A DNA stretch of 64,000 nt from Kiloniellales bacterium (GTDB lineage Bacteria > Pseudomonadota > Alphaproteobacteria > Kiloniellales > JAKSDN01): positions 62,001 through 126,000 of the forward strand of contig JANQLT010000057.1 in the NCBI GenBank assembly GCA_028280455.1, given 5' to 3'. A program made the translations under genes and the position numbers. Shown here in pieces: positions 34,150 through 44,439 of the stretch. Position 1 is the first letter of the stretch. Each line of letters begins with the position of its first letter. Under the pieces are notes generated by a model. It was not told where the DNA came from. It searched no databases and worked only from the letters and a program-made list of their open reading frames with translations.

Positions 34150-34713
34150 TCAGAGGCTGACGGCGGATATGTGCCATCGCGCGCGGCTCTGCGACGGCGG
34201 CTCGAAGTAGACCAGGTCCGCGCTGCTGATCGACGTCGTGTCCTCGACCGAGAAGCCGAGGTAGCGGCCCAGGACACGAAAGACGCCGGAGTGCGCGACG
34301 ACGAGGACCGGCGGCGGGCCGTCGATCGAGTCCATGGCGTGAAGCACGCGCGCGGAAAAGGCATCCATGGTCTCGACGCCCTCCGGATCGCGTTCCTCCG
34401 GGCGCTCGCTCTTCGGCTTGCCCTCGTAGTCGCCCCAATGCCGCTCCATCAGGCCGGGCAAGGGAAACCTCGGCGCCCGCGTCATCACCGACACGATCGA
34501 CGCGGTCGTCCAGGCTCTCTTGAGCGTGCTGGCGTAGATCGATCCCAGCTCGCGATCCGCCAAGAGACGCCCCGCCTCTTCCGCGGTCCTCCGGCCGGAT
34601 GGGGTCAAGGTCGTGTCGGTCTGCCCCTGGAGCACCCCGGCCTGATTCTCAGGCGTCTCGCCATGACGCAGGAAGTAGAAGGGCGTCGACTCGAATTCGA
34701 ACGCAGGGCCCAT
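34150..34713 (-). CDS. Histidine phosphatase family protein (phosphoglycerate mutase-like)
   Basis: 187 residues from the ATG at 34713; an upstream GTG/ATG extension to 34749 is less likely. The catalytic RHGE motif (FLRHGETPENQAGVLQG) is near residue 17, the second Arg is in STLKRAW, the Glu is in MERHWGDYEG and the second catalytic His is in VVAHSGVFR. It is a phosphomonoesterase-type fold. Substrates range from phosphoglycerate to sugar phosphates. Two genes away is a 2-phosphoglycerate kinase-like protein, so a phosphoglycerate substrate is possible but not shown. Confidence 0.85.
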   Translation of the reverse strand: MGPAFEFESTPFYFLRHGETPENQAGVLQGQTDTTLTPSGRRTAEEAGRLLADRELGSIYASTLKRAWTTASIVSVMTRAPRFPLPGLMERHWGDYEGKPKSERPEERDPEGVETMDAFSARVLHAMDSIDGPPPVLVVAHSGVFRVLGRYLGFSVEDTTSISSADLVYFEPPSQSRARWHISAVSL

Positions 34714-34749
34714 TGCATAGCCTTCACGGCCAAGGAGAAAGCAAACCAA

Positions 34750-35406
34750 GGGAATCGCCTAGCCTCGCAGCTCAAGGTCGGCAATGGAAGTGGCTTCACC
34801 GAGGCGGCACTTGCAGGTCTCCCGGTGTCGCCCGATGAACGCGGAGCGACCTGGCGGCTCCGCGCCTGCAGGCACGAAAAAGCGCCCTGACCGGTTTGGG
34901 CTAGGCCCTTGGTTTGTTTGGTTTATTCAGAGCTGCGCAGCTTGCGCGCGGGCTATCGTCCGTGCTCGACCTGCGGGCCAGATACGCGCCATCCCGAAGG
35001 GATCCAGCATAGCTGGAGCGGTTCCTTCACGCCCTCGGCCTTCAAATTGTTCGCTGCCGGCATGATTGGCTTCCGGGCCCTCGGGCCGAGCCCGAGGGCA
35101 AGGCTGCACCCAAGGAAAGCCGCCTTGAGGGCGACCTTTCGAGTTTCGCGTTGGCTGCGGGGCGGGCCGAGCGGCTTGTCGGCGCCATTCCGGTCGCGTT
35201 GACAGGTGATAGAGCGCGCGCCATCCTCCTGCGGAGCGCTCGTCGTAGAGAGGTGTGCGCATGTGGCAGTGGCGAGACCGACACGCAGCGCTATGATGCT
35301 TGACCCTCGCAGGAGCGCACGACGAGCATGGTGCGATCCCTTTCGTCGTCATTGTTACGCCGCGTCCCCGTTCTCATGTGGAAGCTGTCTCTGAAGAGCG
35401 ACTGAG
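34750..35406 (+). other. Gene-poor intergenic region
   Basis: About 650 bases between the phosphatase and LysR genes. No convincing gene or RNA. It includes a perfect inverted repeat, GCCCTCGGGC (35077-35086), CGA, GCCCGAGGGC (35090-35099), with no T run. Promoters for the flanking divergent genes must lie here. Confidence 0.55.
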
Positions 35407-36255
35407 ATGGACGTCGACAAGCTGAGAACGTTCCTCGAAGTGATCTCCACAGGGAACTTCTTTCAAGCGTCGATCAACCTCAACGTCACTCAGTCCACGG
35501 TAAGCGCTCGAATTCGGGCGCTCGAAGAACGGCTCGGCCAGCGCTTGTTCGAAAGGCATGCCTCGGGTGTCACCTTGACGGATGCCGGCCGGCATCTGCA
35601 ACGCAACGCCGTGAGCATCATGCAGCTGTGGCAGCGCGCGGAGCGAGAGGCGAGCCTTCCGAGCACCTGCACGCACTCAATCGGCCTGGGTACGGTCTTC
35701 AGCCTGATGGATGACGTCGTCTTGCCTTGGATCGCTTGGATGGGCACCAGGAACCCGGCATTGGCGATTCATGTGGAGACGGACTTCTCCAACAACCTGA
35801 TGCGCCAGCTCGTGGATGGCGTCATCGATCTCGCGGTGATGTACGAGCCGAGGCGAATGCCTAGGGTGGTCGTCGAGGAGCTCCTGGCCGACGACCTCGT
35901 GCTGGTGTCGTCCTGTGCAGCGCAAAGCGACGCGGACTGGCGAACGGGATACGTCTACGTCGACTGGGGTGACGACTTCCGTCAGATGCACGAACTGGAG
36001 CTCGCCGGCCTGTCGCCAGCCCTTTCCTTCGGGCTCGGCAAGATCGCCTTGAACCATGTGCTGCTCAACGGCGGGAGCGGGTATTTCCCCTCGCGGATGG
36101 TCGCCGGCCATTTGCAGCAGGGACGACTGCACAGGGTGATCAACATGCCGGACATCTATCGCACCGGCTATGTCGTCTACAGCAAGGCTCACGGCGGTTC
36201 CGACCAGATCAGATTGGCGATCGAAGGGCTCAAGGACGTCCTGCGTAGCGGTTGA
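35407..36255 (+). CDS. LysR-family transcriptional regulator
   Basis: 282 residues. The N terminus is MDVDKLRTFLEVISTGNFFQAS with the helix-turn-helix NVTQSTVSARIRALEERLGQRLFER. The effector domain follows, ending with a KAHGGSDQIRLAIEGLKDVL helix. It lies upstream, on the same strand, of the glycosidase-like and hydantoinase genes and is the likely regulator of that cluster. No effector can be inferred. Confidence 0.88.
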   Translation: MDVDKLRTFLEVISTGNFFQASINLNVTQSTVSARIRALEERLGQRLFERHASGVTLTDAGRHLQRNAVSIMQLWQRAEREASLPSTCTHSIGLGTVFSLMDDVVLPWIAWMGTRNPALAIHVETDFSNNLMRQLVDGVIDLAVMYEPRRMPRVVVEELLADDLVLVSSCAAQSDADWRTGYVYVDWGDDFRQMHELELAGLSPALSFGLGKIALNHVLLNGGSGYFPSRMVAGHLQQGRLHRVINMPDIYRTGYVVYSKAHGGSDQIRLAIEGLKDVLRSG

Positions 36256-36605
36256 GAAGCTGCCGGCCGGCGCGTGCCTGCCCCCCTCCATCCAGCGATC
36301 CGGGCGACGCCAGACCTTGCGTTGAGCCGGCCGCGCCCGGCAAAGCCATCCCACCCCGGAAGCGAGCCGCAGCAGCTTCGATCCTTCACAAGGTCAGTCT
36401 GGACCTATCGAAGGATACGATAAGCCAAACTCAAATCTTTCGCTTCTCCGGCGCTTGGCCGGAACTATCATCCGGAATTCAAAGCTCTAGCCCCGCACGG
36501 CGTTCTGCCGTTGCATGCTGCCGTCTCGCCGCAACTCCTTGGCGACGAGGGCAATCGGGCGGCGCGAGAGCCGGTACGCGGAGCAGCCGGGAGGCTAGGT
36601 CAAGA
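36256..36605 (+). other. Intergenic region before the glycosidase-like gene
   Basis: 350 bases. The frame of the next gene is open through it but the translation is Arg/Ser/Pro/Ala-rich and not protein-like. The part around 36385-36450 is AT-richer and may hold the promoter. No box or RNA recognised. Confidence 0.5.
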
Positions 36606-39257
36606 ATGCCCTCATCCTCGCCCAGGACGCCGTCGAGCGTGGTCGTCGAGATCGATCCGCAGGATGCTGTCGCGCGTTCGGAATCCGTCCACTGGGCCCT
36701 CGGCGAGCTCGCCAGAGCGTTTGAAGAGAAGGGCGTGCCCCTTGATCGTGCTCCTGAGGGCGCAGCGCCGGCCGAAGGGATACAGCGCGTGATCGTCGCC
36801 GGCGGCGAAGCACCGGCTCGTGCGAAGGTGGAGAGGCTCGCCGGGCGGCCGCTGCCGAGCCAAGCCGAAGCCATCGAGCTCTCATGCCTGCCGGTCTCGC
36901 CCTCGCCCGCAATCCTCGTTTTCGGCGCCGATATCCGAGGCCTGGTCTACGCCGTGCTCGAGCTGGCCGATCGCGTGCGCCACAGCGATGACATCGGCGA
37001 TGCCCTGGCGTTCACTGAACCGCTCTCGGAGTCGCCGACCGCCAAGATAAGAAGCATCTCGCGCCCCTTCTCGTGCGAAGCCGAAGACAAGCTCTGGTTC
37101 CACGATCGCCGGATGTGGAGCGAGTACCTGACGATGCTGGTCAGCAATCGCCTGAACCGCTTCGCCCTTACACTGGGTATGCACTACAACTATCCCTACG
37201 GGAACGAGTTCCTGAACGACGTCTATCTGCACTTTCCCTATCCCTTCCTGGTCAATGTCCCGGGCTACGATGTCCGGGCCGAAGGGCTGCCAGACGCAGA
37301 GCAGCGCAAGAACCTCGAGACTCTGCAATTCATCGGCAAGGAGGCGGCGCGGCGGCAATTGGAGTTCCAACTGGCCATCTGGACCCAGCGCTACGACTTC
37401 GACCAGTGCCCCGATGCGAGCTACCGGATCACGGGCGTCGACCGGCAACGGCACGGGGCCTACTGCCGAGACGCGCTGCGCCTGCTGCTGGCGGCGGTTC
37501 CCGAGATCTCAGGCCTGACGCTGCGCGTGCATGTGGAGTGCGGCGTGCCGGAAGGCAGCTACGACTTCTGGCAGACCTACTTCAGTGCGATCAGAGAGGC
37601 CGGGCGGCCGATGGCGTTGGATCTCCATGCCAAGGGCATCGACGAGCGGCTCATCGAGCTTGCGCTCGACACCGGCATGGCGGTGACGATCTCGCCGAAA
37701 TCCACGTTGGAGCATCAGGGCCTCCCCTACCAACAGATGTCGATCCGAGCCGAGGAGCACCCGCCGAACGGCGAGGTCGACAGCAAGTGGCGCTTCAGCG
37801 AGGGATCCCGGAAGTTCTTGCGCTACAGCTACGGCGACCTGCTTTCGGAGCCGCGCTCGCACGGCGTCCTCTACCGCATCTGGCCGGGCACCCAGCGGGT
37901 CTTGCTCTGGGCAGACGCGGCGCTGGCCGGTGGCTATGGCTCTTGCTCGACTTTCTGTGGATCCTCGGGTGTCGAGCTCTGCGAGCCTCTGTCCTTCAAG
38001 GGGCGAATGGGCACCAGTCGAGAGGGCGGCCGGCGCATATACGCCGACCCTACTCTGGAGACGACCTATGACTGGCAGAAGTTCGAGCACCAGTACCGGG
38101 TGTGGGGCCGTCTGCTCTACTGCCCGGAGACCGATTCGGACGCCTGGCTGCGCTATCTGCGCACGAAGTTCTCCGACGCGGCCGAGGACATCGATCAGGC
38201 GTTGTCCGCGGCGAGCCGCGTCTGCCTCCTCTTCACGACGGCCCATGCCCCCTCGGCCAGCAACAACTCCTGGTGGCCGGAGATGTACGAGAACATGTCC
38301 CTCGTCGCCGATGCGCCGACCTTGCCCTACGGCTACGACATGTTGGGACCTGGCCGCTACGGCACGGTGGCCGGCAGCGACCCGCAGCTCTTCGCCTCGG
38401 CCCGGGATTTCGCGTCGGCCGTGATGGCGGACCGGAACCTGGAGAAGTACGTCCCCCTCACCGTCGCCAATTGGCTGGACGCCTGTGCCGCCTCTGCCGA
38501 GGCGGGCCTGGCGCGGGCCGAGAGCCGCCACGACGCGGCCGATCCTGAATTTCGCAGGGTGGCTATCGACATTCGCATCCAGGCGGCGATCGGTCGCTTC
38601 TTCGCCGCCAAGCATAGGGCGGCTTGCGCCTGGGAGACCTACCTCCTGACCGGCGCCGGGGATGCGGCCGAGCTGGCGCTGTACCACTATCGCGACGCCC
38701 GTGCGGCCTGGGACGTCGCCGCCGAGACCTCGCGCACGGCCTACCTCCCGGACCTTGCCTTCGGGCCGCATAGCTGGCTGCGGGGCCGCTGGGATGACCG
38801 GGTGGACAAGATCGACGCCGACATCGCGCTGATGGAGCAGACGATCGCGCAGGCCAGGCCGCGCGACTCGGCGCCGGGCAGTGCCGAGCGCATGCTGGCC
38901 TTCCTCGAAAGCTGGCCGCACAGCCAGCGGGCCTCGGCCGAGCACACATCGCCCGAGAGCTTTGCGCCCGGACAAGCCATCGAGCTTTCGCTCGTGCTGG
39001 GCGAGGGCGAGCGCAATCACCGGTCTGTGCGTCTCCACTACAGACACGTCAATCAGGCGGAAAGCTGGCTATCGGCGGAGATGGAGCAAGCCGACGGGCG
39101 TCTCATCGGCCTCATCCCCGCCGCCTATGCGGACGGCGCCTATCCGATCCAGTACTATTTCGCGGTCGCCGACGGCGCGGCATCGAGGCTCTACCCGGGC
39201 CTCAACGAGACCTTTTCCAATCAACCCTACTTCGTTCTTCGCCCCGATGACAGGTGA
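36606..39257 (+). CDS. Large glycoside-hydrolase-like protein of unassigned family
   Basis: 883 residues from the ATG at 36606, with GGGAGG some distance upstream. The N-terminal domain ends in ILVFGADIRGLVYAVLELADRV, a pattern found before the catalytic barrel in alpha-glucuronidases and beta-hexosaminidases. The next about 400 residues look like a TIM barrel (WSEYLTMLVSNRLNRFALTLGM, LQFIGKEAARRQLEFQLAIW). A helical region and a C-terminal beta-sandwich-like domain (VRLHYRHVNQAESW) follow. There is no signal peptide, so it is probably cytoplasmic. The catalytic residues and substrate cannot be fixed by eye. It is followed by the hydantoinase genes, so the substrate may be a glycoside of an amide or imide. 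Confidence 0.6.
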   Translation: MPSSSPRTPSSVVVEIDPQDAVARSESVHWALGELARAFEEKGVPLDRAPEGAAPAEGIQRVIVAGGEAPARAKVERLAGRPLPSQAEAIELSCLPVSPSPAILVFGADIRGLVYAVLELADRVRHSDDIGDALAFTEPLSESPTAKIRSISRPFSCEAEDKLWFHDRRMWSEYLTMLVSNRLNRFALTLGMHYNYPYGNEFLNDVYLHFPYPFLVNVPGYDVRAEGLPDAEQRKNLETLQFIGKEAARRQLEFQLAIWTQRYDFDQCPDASYRITGVDRQRHGAYCRDALRLLLAAVPEISGLTLRVHVECGVPEGSYDFWQTYFSAIREAGRPMALDLHAKGIDERLIELALDTGMAVTISPKSTLEHQGLPYQQMSIRAEEHPPNGEVDSKWRFSEGSRKFLRYSYGDLLSEPRSHGVLYRIWPGTQRVLLWADAALAGGYGSCSTFCGSSGVELCEPLSFKGRMGTSREGGRRIYADPTLETTYDWQKFEHQYRVWGRLLYCPETDSDAWLRYLRTKFSDAAEDIDQALSAASRVCLLFTTAHAPSASNNSWWPEMYENMSLVADAPTLPYGYDMLGPGRYGTVAGSDPQLFASARDFASAVMADRNLEKYVPLTVANWLDACAASAEAGLARAESRHDAADPEFRRVAIDIRIQAAIGRFFAAKHRAACAWETYLLTGAGDAAELALYHYRDARAAWDVAAETSRTAYLPDLAFGPHSWLRGRWDDRVDKIDADIALMEQTIAQARPRDSAPGSAERMLAFLESWPHSQRASAEHTSPESFAPGQAIELSLVLGEGERNHRSVRLHYRHVNQAESWLSAEMEQADGRLIGLIPAAYADGAYPIQYYFAVADGAASRLYPGLNETFSNQPYFVLRPDDR

Positions 39258-39349
39258 CCGCCGAAGAGGTCCAACATGAGGATCGCACGCGCCGGGCCGG
39301 CGCATGAGACAAGGGCATCTGGAGACCTGGCCGGGAGCTTCGACGAGTC

Positions 39350-41422
39350 ATGAGCGGGCGATTCCTGCTTGGATGCGATATCGGCGGTACTTTCACCGAT
39401 TTCGTCCTACTCGATCAGGAAAACGACGAGCTTCACCTCGTCAAATGTCCGACCACCGCAGAAGATCCGTCGAACGGCGTCATGGACGGCATCGCCGCCT
39501 ACGAGCAGCTCTTTCCCGAGTTCCTTGCTGAGACCGAGCGGGTCCATCACGGCACGACCCTGGTCATCAACGCGGTGATCGAGAGATCCGGCGCCAAGAC
39601 CGCCCTGATCACGACCAAAGGCTTCCGCGACGTGATCGAGATCGGCTCGGAACGACGCTACGACGTCTATGACTTGCAGCAGCAGTATCCGAGCCCGCTG
39701 GTTCCGAGGCACCTCCGCTTCGGCGTTACCGAGCGGATCCGCAGCGACGGCATGGTCCTGACCCCTCTCGACCTTCGGGAGCTTGAGGCGATCGCCAGGC
39801 ACGTCGCCGACATCGGCGTCGAGTCGGTCGCGGTCTGCCTGCTGCATTCCTACCGGGATGCCGCTCACGAGGAGCAGGTCGAAGAGCGCCTGGCTGCGCT
39901 CCTGCCCGAGGTCGAGTTGTCGATCTCCGCGCAGGTCCTGCCGGAGATCAACGAGTACGCCCGAGCCTCCACCACGGTGGTCAACGCCTACACCAAGCCG
40001 CTGATGCGAGGCTATCTGGAGCGCCTGGAGAGGCTCTTCACCGAGAAGGGCTTCGGCGGTCAGATCCTGATCATGCTGTCGAGCGGCGGCGCCACCTCTA
40101 TCGACACGGCCGTCAGGTTCCCCGTCCGCGTGATCGAATCCGGGCCGGTCGGCGGTGTCACGCTCTGCCAAGGGATAAAGTCCCGCTCGGGCCTAGGCAG
40201 TGCCATCGCCTTCGATATGGGTGGGACCACCGCCAAGGTCTGCCTGCTGCAAGGGGACGAGGTGCCGCTGGCGAACGACTATGAGGTCGCCAGGGTGCAC
40301 CGCTTCAAGCGAGGCAGCGGCATTCCGATCAAGGCCTCCTGTGTCGATCTCCTGGAGATCGGCACGGGTGGCGGCAGCATCGCCGGCATCGGCCCCCTGG
40401 GACTGCTGCAAGTCGGCCCGCAGAGCGCCGGAGCGACGCCCGGGCCGGCCTGCTACGGCTTTGGCGGGACCAAGCCGACGACCACGGACGCCGACCTGCT
40501 GCTGGGATACCTCGATCCGAGCTACTTCCTTGGCGGCACCATGCCGCTCGATCCGGACGCCAGTCGCGAGGCGCTGCGTGCTCATGTCGCGGATCAGCTC
40601 GGCATGACGCCGGAGCTGGCGGCCTGGGGCGTCCACGACCTGGCCAATGAGAGCATGGCGGCCGCGACGCGCGTCTTTGCCGCCGAGCGAGGCGCGGATC
40701 CGACGAAGATGACCCTGATCGCGACGGGCGGCGCAGGCCCGGTCCATGCTCGCGGCCTCGCGGCCAAGCTCGGTGTCGGCCGGATCATCGTCCCACCGGC
40801 AGCCGGTGTCGCTTCGGCGATCGGCTTTCTCGCCGCGCCGGTTTCCTTCGATCTCGTCCAGACCCACAAGCGCGCCCTGTCGGAGGCAAACCTGGCCCAT
40901 CTGGAGAGCCTCTTCGCGGAGCAAAGCCGGAAGATCGCGGAGACCCTCGAAGCCGCCGGCGGCGAAGTAGCGCGCTTCGATCGCTCCGTCGATGTCCGCT
41001 ACATCGGCCAGGGACACGAGATACGCATTGCCCTGCCCGACAAGCCCCTTGCCGAGCTCGGCAAGGCGGGCTTGCTCACGCTGTTCCAGCAATCCTACGA
41101 GCGATTGTACGGCAGCGCCTTATCCGGCAACGAGTTCGAGATCGTCAACCTGCGCCTGACCGGCCGCGGGCCCGAGACGGCTAGCCCGCTGCGCCCCCGG
41201 CAAGCGAGCGGCGACCCGATGATCAAGGGCGAACGGCCCGCCTTCTGCCCCAACGAGCAGGACTTCGTCCGCCATATCGTCGTCGACCGCTACGCCATCG
41301 ACCCGGGCGTCAGGATCGAGGGCCCCGCCATCATCGAAGAGCGGGAGTCGACCACCGTCGTGGACGCCAGGATGACGGCGGAGGTCGATGAGCTCGGCCT
41401 CTTGCATCTGCAGTTCGTCTGA
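39350..41422 (+). CDS. hyuA: Hydantoinase A/5-oxoprolinase alpha subunit (HyuA)
   Basis: 690 residues. The ATPase-fold N terminus has GCDIGGTFTDFVLLD and later IAFDMGGTTAKVCLL; HHGTTLVINAVIERSGAKTALITTKGFRD is the family hallmark, shown here as overlapping short motifs HHGTTLVIN and GAKTALITTKGF. Family enzymes hydrolyse N-methylhydantoin, hydantoins or 5-oxoproline using ATP, or carboxylate ketones. It is followed 20-35 bases later by the B subunit. Together with a LysR gene, glycosidase-like protein and a liv-type transporter it points to catabolism of a cyclic amide or a carboxylated intermediate. Confidence 0.9.
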   Translation: MSGRFLLGCDIGGTFTDFVLLDQENDELHLVKCPTTAEDPSNGVMDGIAAYEQLFPEFLAETERVHHGTTLVINAVIERSGAKTALITTKGFRDVIEIGSERRYDVYDLQQQYPSPLVPRHLRFGVTERIRSDGMVLTPLDLRELEAIARHVADIGVESVAVCLLHSYRDAAHEEQVEERLAALLPEVELSISAQVLPEINEYARASTTVVNAYTKPLMRGYLERLERLFTEKGFGGQILIMLSSGGATSIDTAVRFPVRVIESGPVGGVTLCQGIKSRSGLGSAIAFDMGGTTAKVCLLQGDEVPLANDYEVARVHRFKRGSGIPIKASCVDLLEIGTGGGSIAGIGPLGLLQVGPQSAGATPGPACYGFGGTKPTTTDADLLLGYLDPSYFLGGTMPLDPDASREALRAHVADQLGMTPELAAWGVHDLANESMAAATRVFAAERGADPTKMTLIATGGAGPVHARGLAAKLGVGRIIVPPAAGVASAIGFLAAPVSFDLVQTHKRALSEANLAHLESLFAEQSRKIAETLEAAGGEVARFDRSVDVRYIGQGHEIRIALPDKPLAELGKAGLLTLFQQSYERLYGSALSGNEFEIVNLRLTGRGPETASPLRPRQASGDPMIKGERPAFCPNEQDFVRHIVVDRYAIDPGVRIEGPAIIEERESTTVVDARMTAEVDELGLLHLQFV

Positions 41423-41457
41423 CGCCGCCTCCCGCGGCATGCGTGGAAGGAAGACTC

Positions 41458-43122
41458 GTGCCTAGGACCCACAGCCCCGTCGGACTCGAGATCGCCTGGT
41501 CGCGCATCACTTCGATCGCTGACGAAGCCGATGCGAACGTCGCCCGCACCGCCTTCTCCAGCATCATCCGCGACTCTCACGACTACTCCTGCGGTCTCTA
41601 CGACGCCCGAGGCAACCTGCTCTCGCAGCCCGCCAGCGTGGCACCGGCCCACTTGGGCGGCATGACGGCGGCGATGAAAGTCCTGGGCGACCATTTCCCC
41701 TTCGAGACCCTTCGAGAGGGCGACGCGATCGTCACCAACGATCCCTGGATCATGTCGGGCCACTTGCCCGACATCATGATCGTGATGCCGGTCTTCCACC
41801 GCGGCCGGCTGGTGGCCCATGCCGGCTCGGTGTTCCACCATCAGGACGTCGGAGGTCATCTCGGGACCGACACGCGCGAGGTCTTCGAAGAGGGGCTGCA
41901 GATTCCGCCTTGCATGCTCTACCGGGCCGGACAGGCCAACGAGGACATCTTCAGAATCATCGCCCAGAACGTCCGGGTGCCGGAGCTGGTGATCAACGAC
42001 CTGAAGTCGCAGGTCGCCTCGCTGCATTTCACCGCCGGCCGCATCCGCGGTTTCTTGGAAGAGCAAGATCTGGACGATCTGGAAAGCCTGGCCGACGAGA
42101 TCTACCAGCGCACCGAGACCGCCGTGCGGCGTGGCATCGAGAAGATCCCGGATGGCGTCTACAGCGCCGAGAAGCTCCTCGACCTGGGCCCCGACGAGCC
42201 GAACGTCCGGCTCAAGCTGCGCCTCGAGATCACCGGCGACGAGCTCTTCGCCGATTTCGCCGGCACCGGTCCACAGGTCGAGCGCGGCGTCAACTGCGTC
42301 TTCAACTACACGACCGCCTACCTGCTGTTCGGCATCATGAGCCTCGTTGCGCCCTTCCTGCCGTCCAACGCCGGGGCGGTGCGCCCCTTGCGGATCGCCG
42401 CCCCCGAAGGCTGCATCCTGAACGCGCAGCGTCCCGCGCCGGTGATCGGCCGCACCGCCATCGGACAGAACATCCCGGAGCTGGTCTTCAGCGCCCTGTC
42501 ATCGGTCCTGCCCGAGGAGGTCATCGCCGAGAGCGGCTCGCTGCCGCTCTGGTGGCTCACGCTTTCCGGCCAACGCGCCGGCGGCGAGCCCTTCGTCGTC
42601 GGGCCCATGTTCTCCGGCGGGCTCGGCGCGCGCAGCGGCTCGGACGGCGTCTCGACTCTGACCTTCCCGACCAACATCATGAACAATCCCGTTGAGGCCA
42701 TGGAATCGGAGAGCCCCTTGCTGGTAGAGCGCCGGGAGCTGCTCGAGGACTCGGCGGGCGCCGGCCGCTACCGCGGCGGCCTGGGACAGGCCTTCGTGGT
42801 CCGCGTTCCCGACGACGATACCGCCCCGGCGCGACCGGTGGTCAGCTTCCTCGTCGCCGGGCGCACCGTCATCGGCCCGAAGGGGCTTTTCGGCGCTACC
42901 GACGCGCCGCCCGCGGCCATCGAGGTGAACGGCCAGACCATCGGCTGGGGCCGCCCCTACCTGCTCAATCCCGGTGATCGCATCGCCTACCGAACCGCCG
43001 GCGGCGGCGGCTACGGAAACCCGAAGGAGCGTGACCGCGACAAGGTCCGGGAGGACCTGCTCAATGGCCTGATCTCGCCACAGGCCGCGCGGGACATCTA
43101 CGGCCTGGACGATCCTTCCTGA
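41458..43122 (+). CDS. hyuB: Hydantoinase B/5-oxoprolinase beta subunit (HyuB)
   Basis: 554 residues from the GTG at 41458, preceded by AAGGAAG; an in-frame GTG at 41443 would add five residues. The N terminus THSPVGLEIAWSRITSIADE and the segments FSSIIRDSHDYSCGLYD, GDAIVTNDPWIMSGHLPD and VFHHQDVGGH are the family core, the last two probably metal-binding. The C terminus GGGGYGNPKERD is typical. It forms the complex with HyuA. It converges on the binding-protein gene of the liv-type transporter. Confidence 0.9.
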   Translation: MPRTHSPVGLEIAWSRITSIADEADANVARTAFSSIIRDSHDYSCGLYDARGNLLSQPASVAPAHLGGMTAAMKVLGDHFPFETLREGDAIVTNDPWIMSGHLPDIMIVMPVFHRGRLVAHAGSVFHHQDVGGHLGTDTREVFEEGLQIPPCMLYRAGQANEDIFRIIAQNVRVPELVINDLKSQVASLHFTAGRIRGFLEEQDLDDLESLADEIYQRTETAVRRGIEKIPDGVYSAEKLLDLGPDEPNVRLKLRLEITGDELFADFAGTGPQVERGVNCVFNYTTAYLLFGIMSLVAPFLPSNAGAVRPLRIAAPEGCILNAQRPAPVIGRTAIGQNIPELVFSALSSVLPEEVIAESGSLPLWWLTLSGQRAGGEPFVVGPMFSGGLGARSGSDGVSTLTFPTNIMNNPVEAMESESPLLVERRELLEDSAGAGRYRGGLGQAFVVRVPDDDTAPARPVVSFLVAGRTVIGPKGLFGATDAPPAAIEVNGQTIGWGRPYLLNPGDRIAYRTAGGGGYGNPKERDRDKVREDLLNGLISPQAARDIYGLDDPS

Positions 43123-43176
43123 AGCAGCCTTGCGCGCTCGACCGCAGGTGCGATCGGGCGCGCAAGTGTCGTCCCG

Positions 43177-44391
43177 TCAGTCGAGACTGACGACCTCGCC
43201 GAACCGCTCGAAGGTCTGGCCGTTGAACCGGACGAGCTGCATGGACTCGATTGGGTAGAAGTCGTCGGGCGCCGTGTTGATCTTGACGCCCGGCAAGAGC
43301 ATGGGGACCTCGAGGTCCTCGATGTTCGCCGCCGATCTCATGATGCTCTCGCGAGACAGGTCATCCCCGGCCTGCTCCAGGACATGCGCAAGGGTGTGGC
43401 AGGCCGCGTAGGCATAGCCGTTGAAGACGTTCGTCTTGTCGCCTTCTGGGTAGTACTTGTCCATCCAGGCGTCCCATTCCTTGCGGTCCGCGTCGTCGGC
43501 GAATTGAGGATCCGTCGGGTCCTTCAGATAGACCGCGGTGATGATACCTTCGGACTTGTCCAGCCCCGCAGGCTCCAGGATCGAGCCGACCGAGGCCGAG
43601 ACGCTGTTCAGGAAGTGCAGCGGCTTCCAGCCGATCTCGTCGGCCTTGCGGATCGACTGGGTCGCGAACTTGGACAGCGAGATGTTGAGGAAGACATTGG
43701 CGTCGGACGAGGCCAGCTTGACGACCTGAGAGTCGATCGAGGGGTCGGCGCTTTCATAGGGCTCGGCCGCGACGATCATGTCATCGGCGGCATCGCCCAG
43801 GCCCTTCCTGAACTCGTCGTACCACTCCTTGCCGTAGTCGTCGTTCTGATAGAGCACGCCGATCTTGGGATTGTCGACGTTGCTCTTGATGTAGGCCGCA
43901 TAGACTCCCGCCTCCGCGGCATTGGTCGGCTGCCAGCCCATGCTCCAGGGATACTTGTCCGGCTGCCCCCACTTCTGATGGCCCGAGATCACGAAGAGGT
44001 GCGGAACGCCGCGTTGGTTGACATACTCGTGAATCGCCGAGTTGGTCGGCGTTCCGAGGATGTTGAACAGCAGGGCTACCCTTTCGCGCTCAACGAGCTT
44101 GCGCGTCTGCTCCACCGTCTTCGGCGGGCTGTAGGAATCGTCCAGGGTGACAAACTCCACCGTGCGGCCGTTGATCCCGCCCTTGTCGTTGATCATCTCG
44201 AAGCAGGCCGCACCGGCTTCGCCGATGTTGCCGTAGGCCGAGGCGGAGCCGCTGTAGGGCACGATGTTGCCGATCTTGATGGAGGTCTCGGTCACGCCCT
44301 CCTGTGCGGCGAGCGGGGACGCCAGGGCGACCATCCCCAGTCCCGCGACGAGCGAGAGCGGACACCTGAAGGCAAAGCTGCTTCTCTTCAT
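43177..44391 (-). CDS. Branched-chain amino-acid-type ABC transporter substrate-binding protein
   Basis: 404 residues from the ATG at 44391, behind AGGAGG. A Sec signal peptide ends near ASPLAAQEG. The mature part is a LivK-type binding fold: IKIGNIVPYSGSASAYGNIGEAGAA and GVLYQNDDYGKEW. It is last in its operon (livG-livF-livH-livM-binding protein), 48 bases after livM. The ligand is not certain. Convergence with hydantoinase genes suggests a ureido, imide or related compound instead of a plain amino acid. Confidence 0.88.
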   Translation of the reverse strand: MKRSSFAFRCPLSLVAGLGMVALASPLAAQEGVTETSIKIGNIVPYSGSASAYGNIGEAGAACFEMINDKGGINGRTVEFVTLDDSYSPPKTVEQTRKLVERERVALLFNILGTPTNSAIHEYVNQRGVPHLFVISGHQKWGQPDKYPWSMGWQPTNAAEAGVYAAYIKSNVDNPKIGVLYQNDDYGKEWYDEFRKGLGDAADDMIVAAEPYESADPSIDSQVVKLASSDANVFLNISLSKFATQSIRKADEIGWKPLHFLNSVSASVGSILEPAGLDKSEGIITAVYLKDPTDPQFADDADRKEWDAWMDKYYPEGDKTNVFNGYAYAACHTLAHVLEQAGDDLSRESIMRSAANIEDLEVPMLLPGVKINTAPDDFYPIESMQLVRFNGQTFERFGEVVSLD

Positions 44392-44439
44392 TTCTGGTTT
44401 CCTCCTCTTGAATTCGGAATTCGTCGACAAGGCGAAAGG

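Noticed and set aside
34927-35352. 141-codon minus-strand frame in the gap before the second LysR gene
   Set aside because: Composition is Arg/Ala/Pro-rich without family resemblance; it also covers a perfect inverted repeat.
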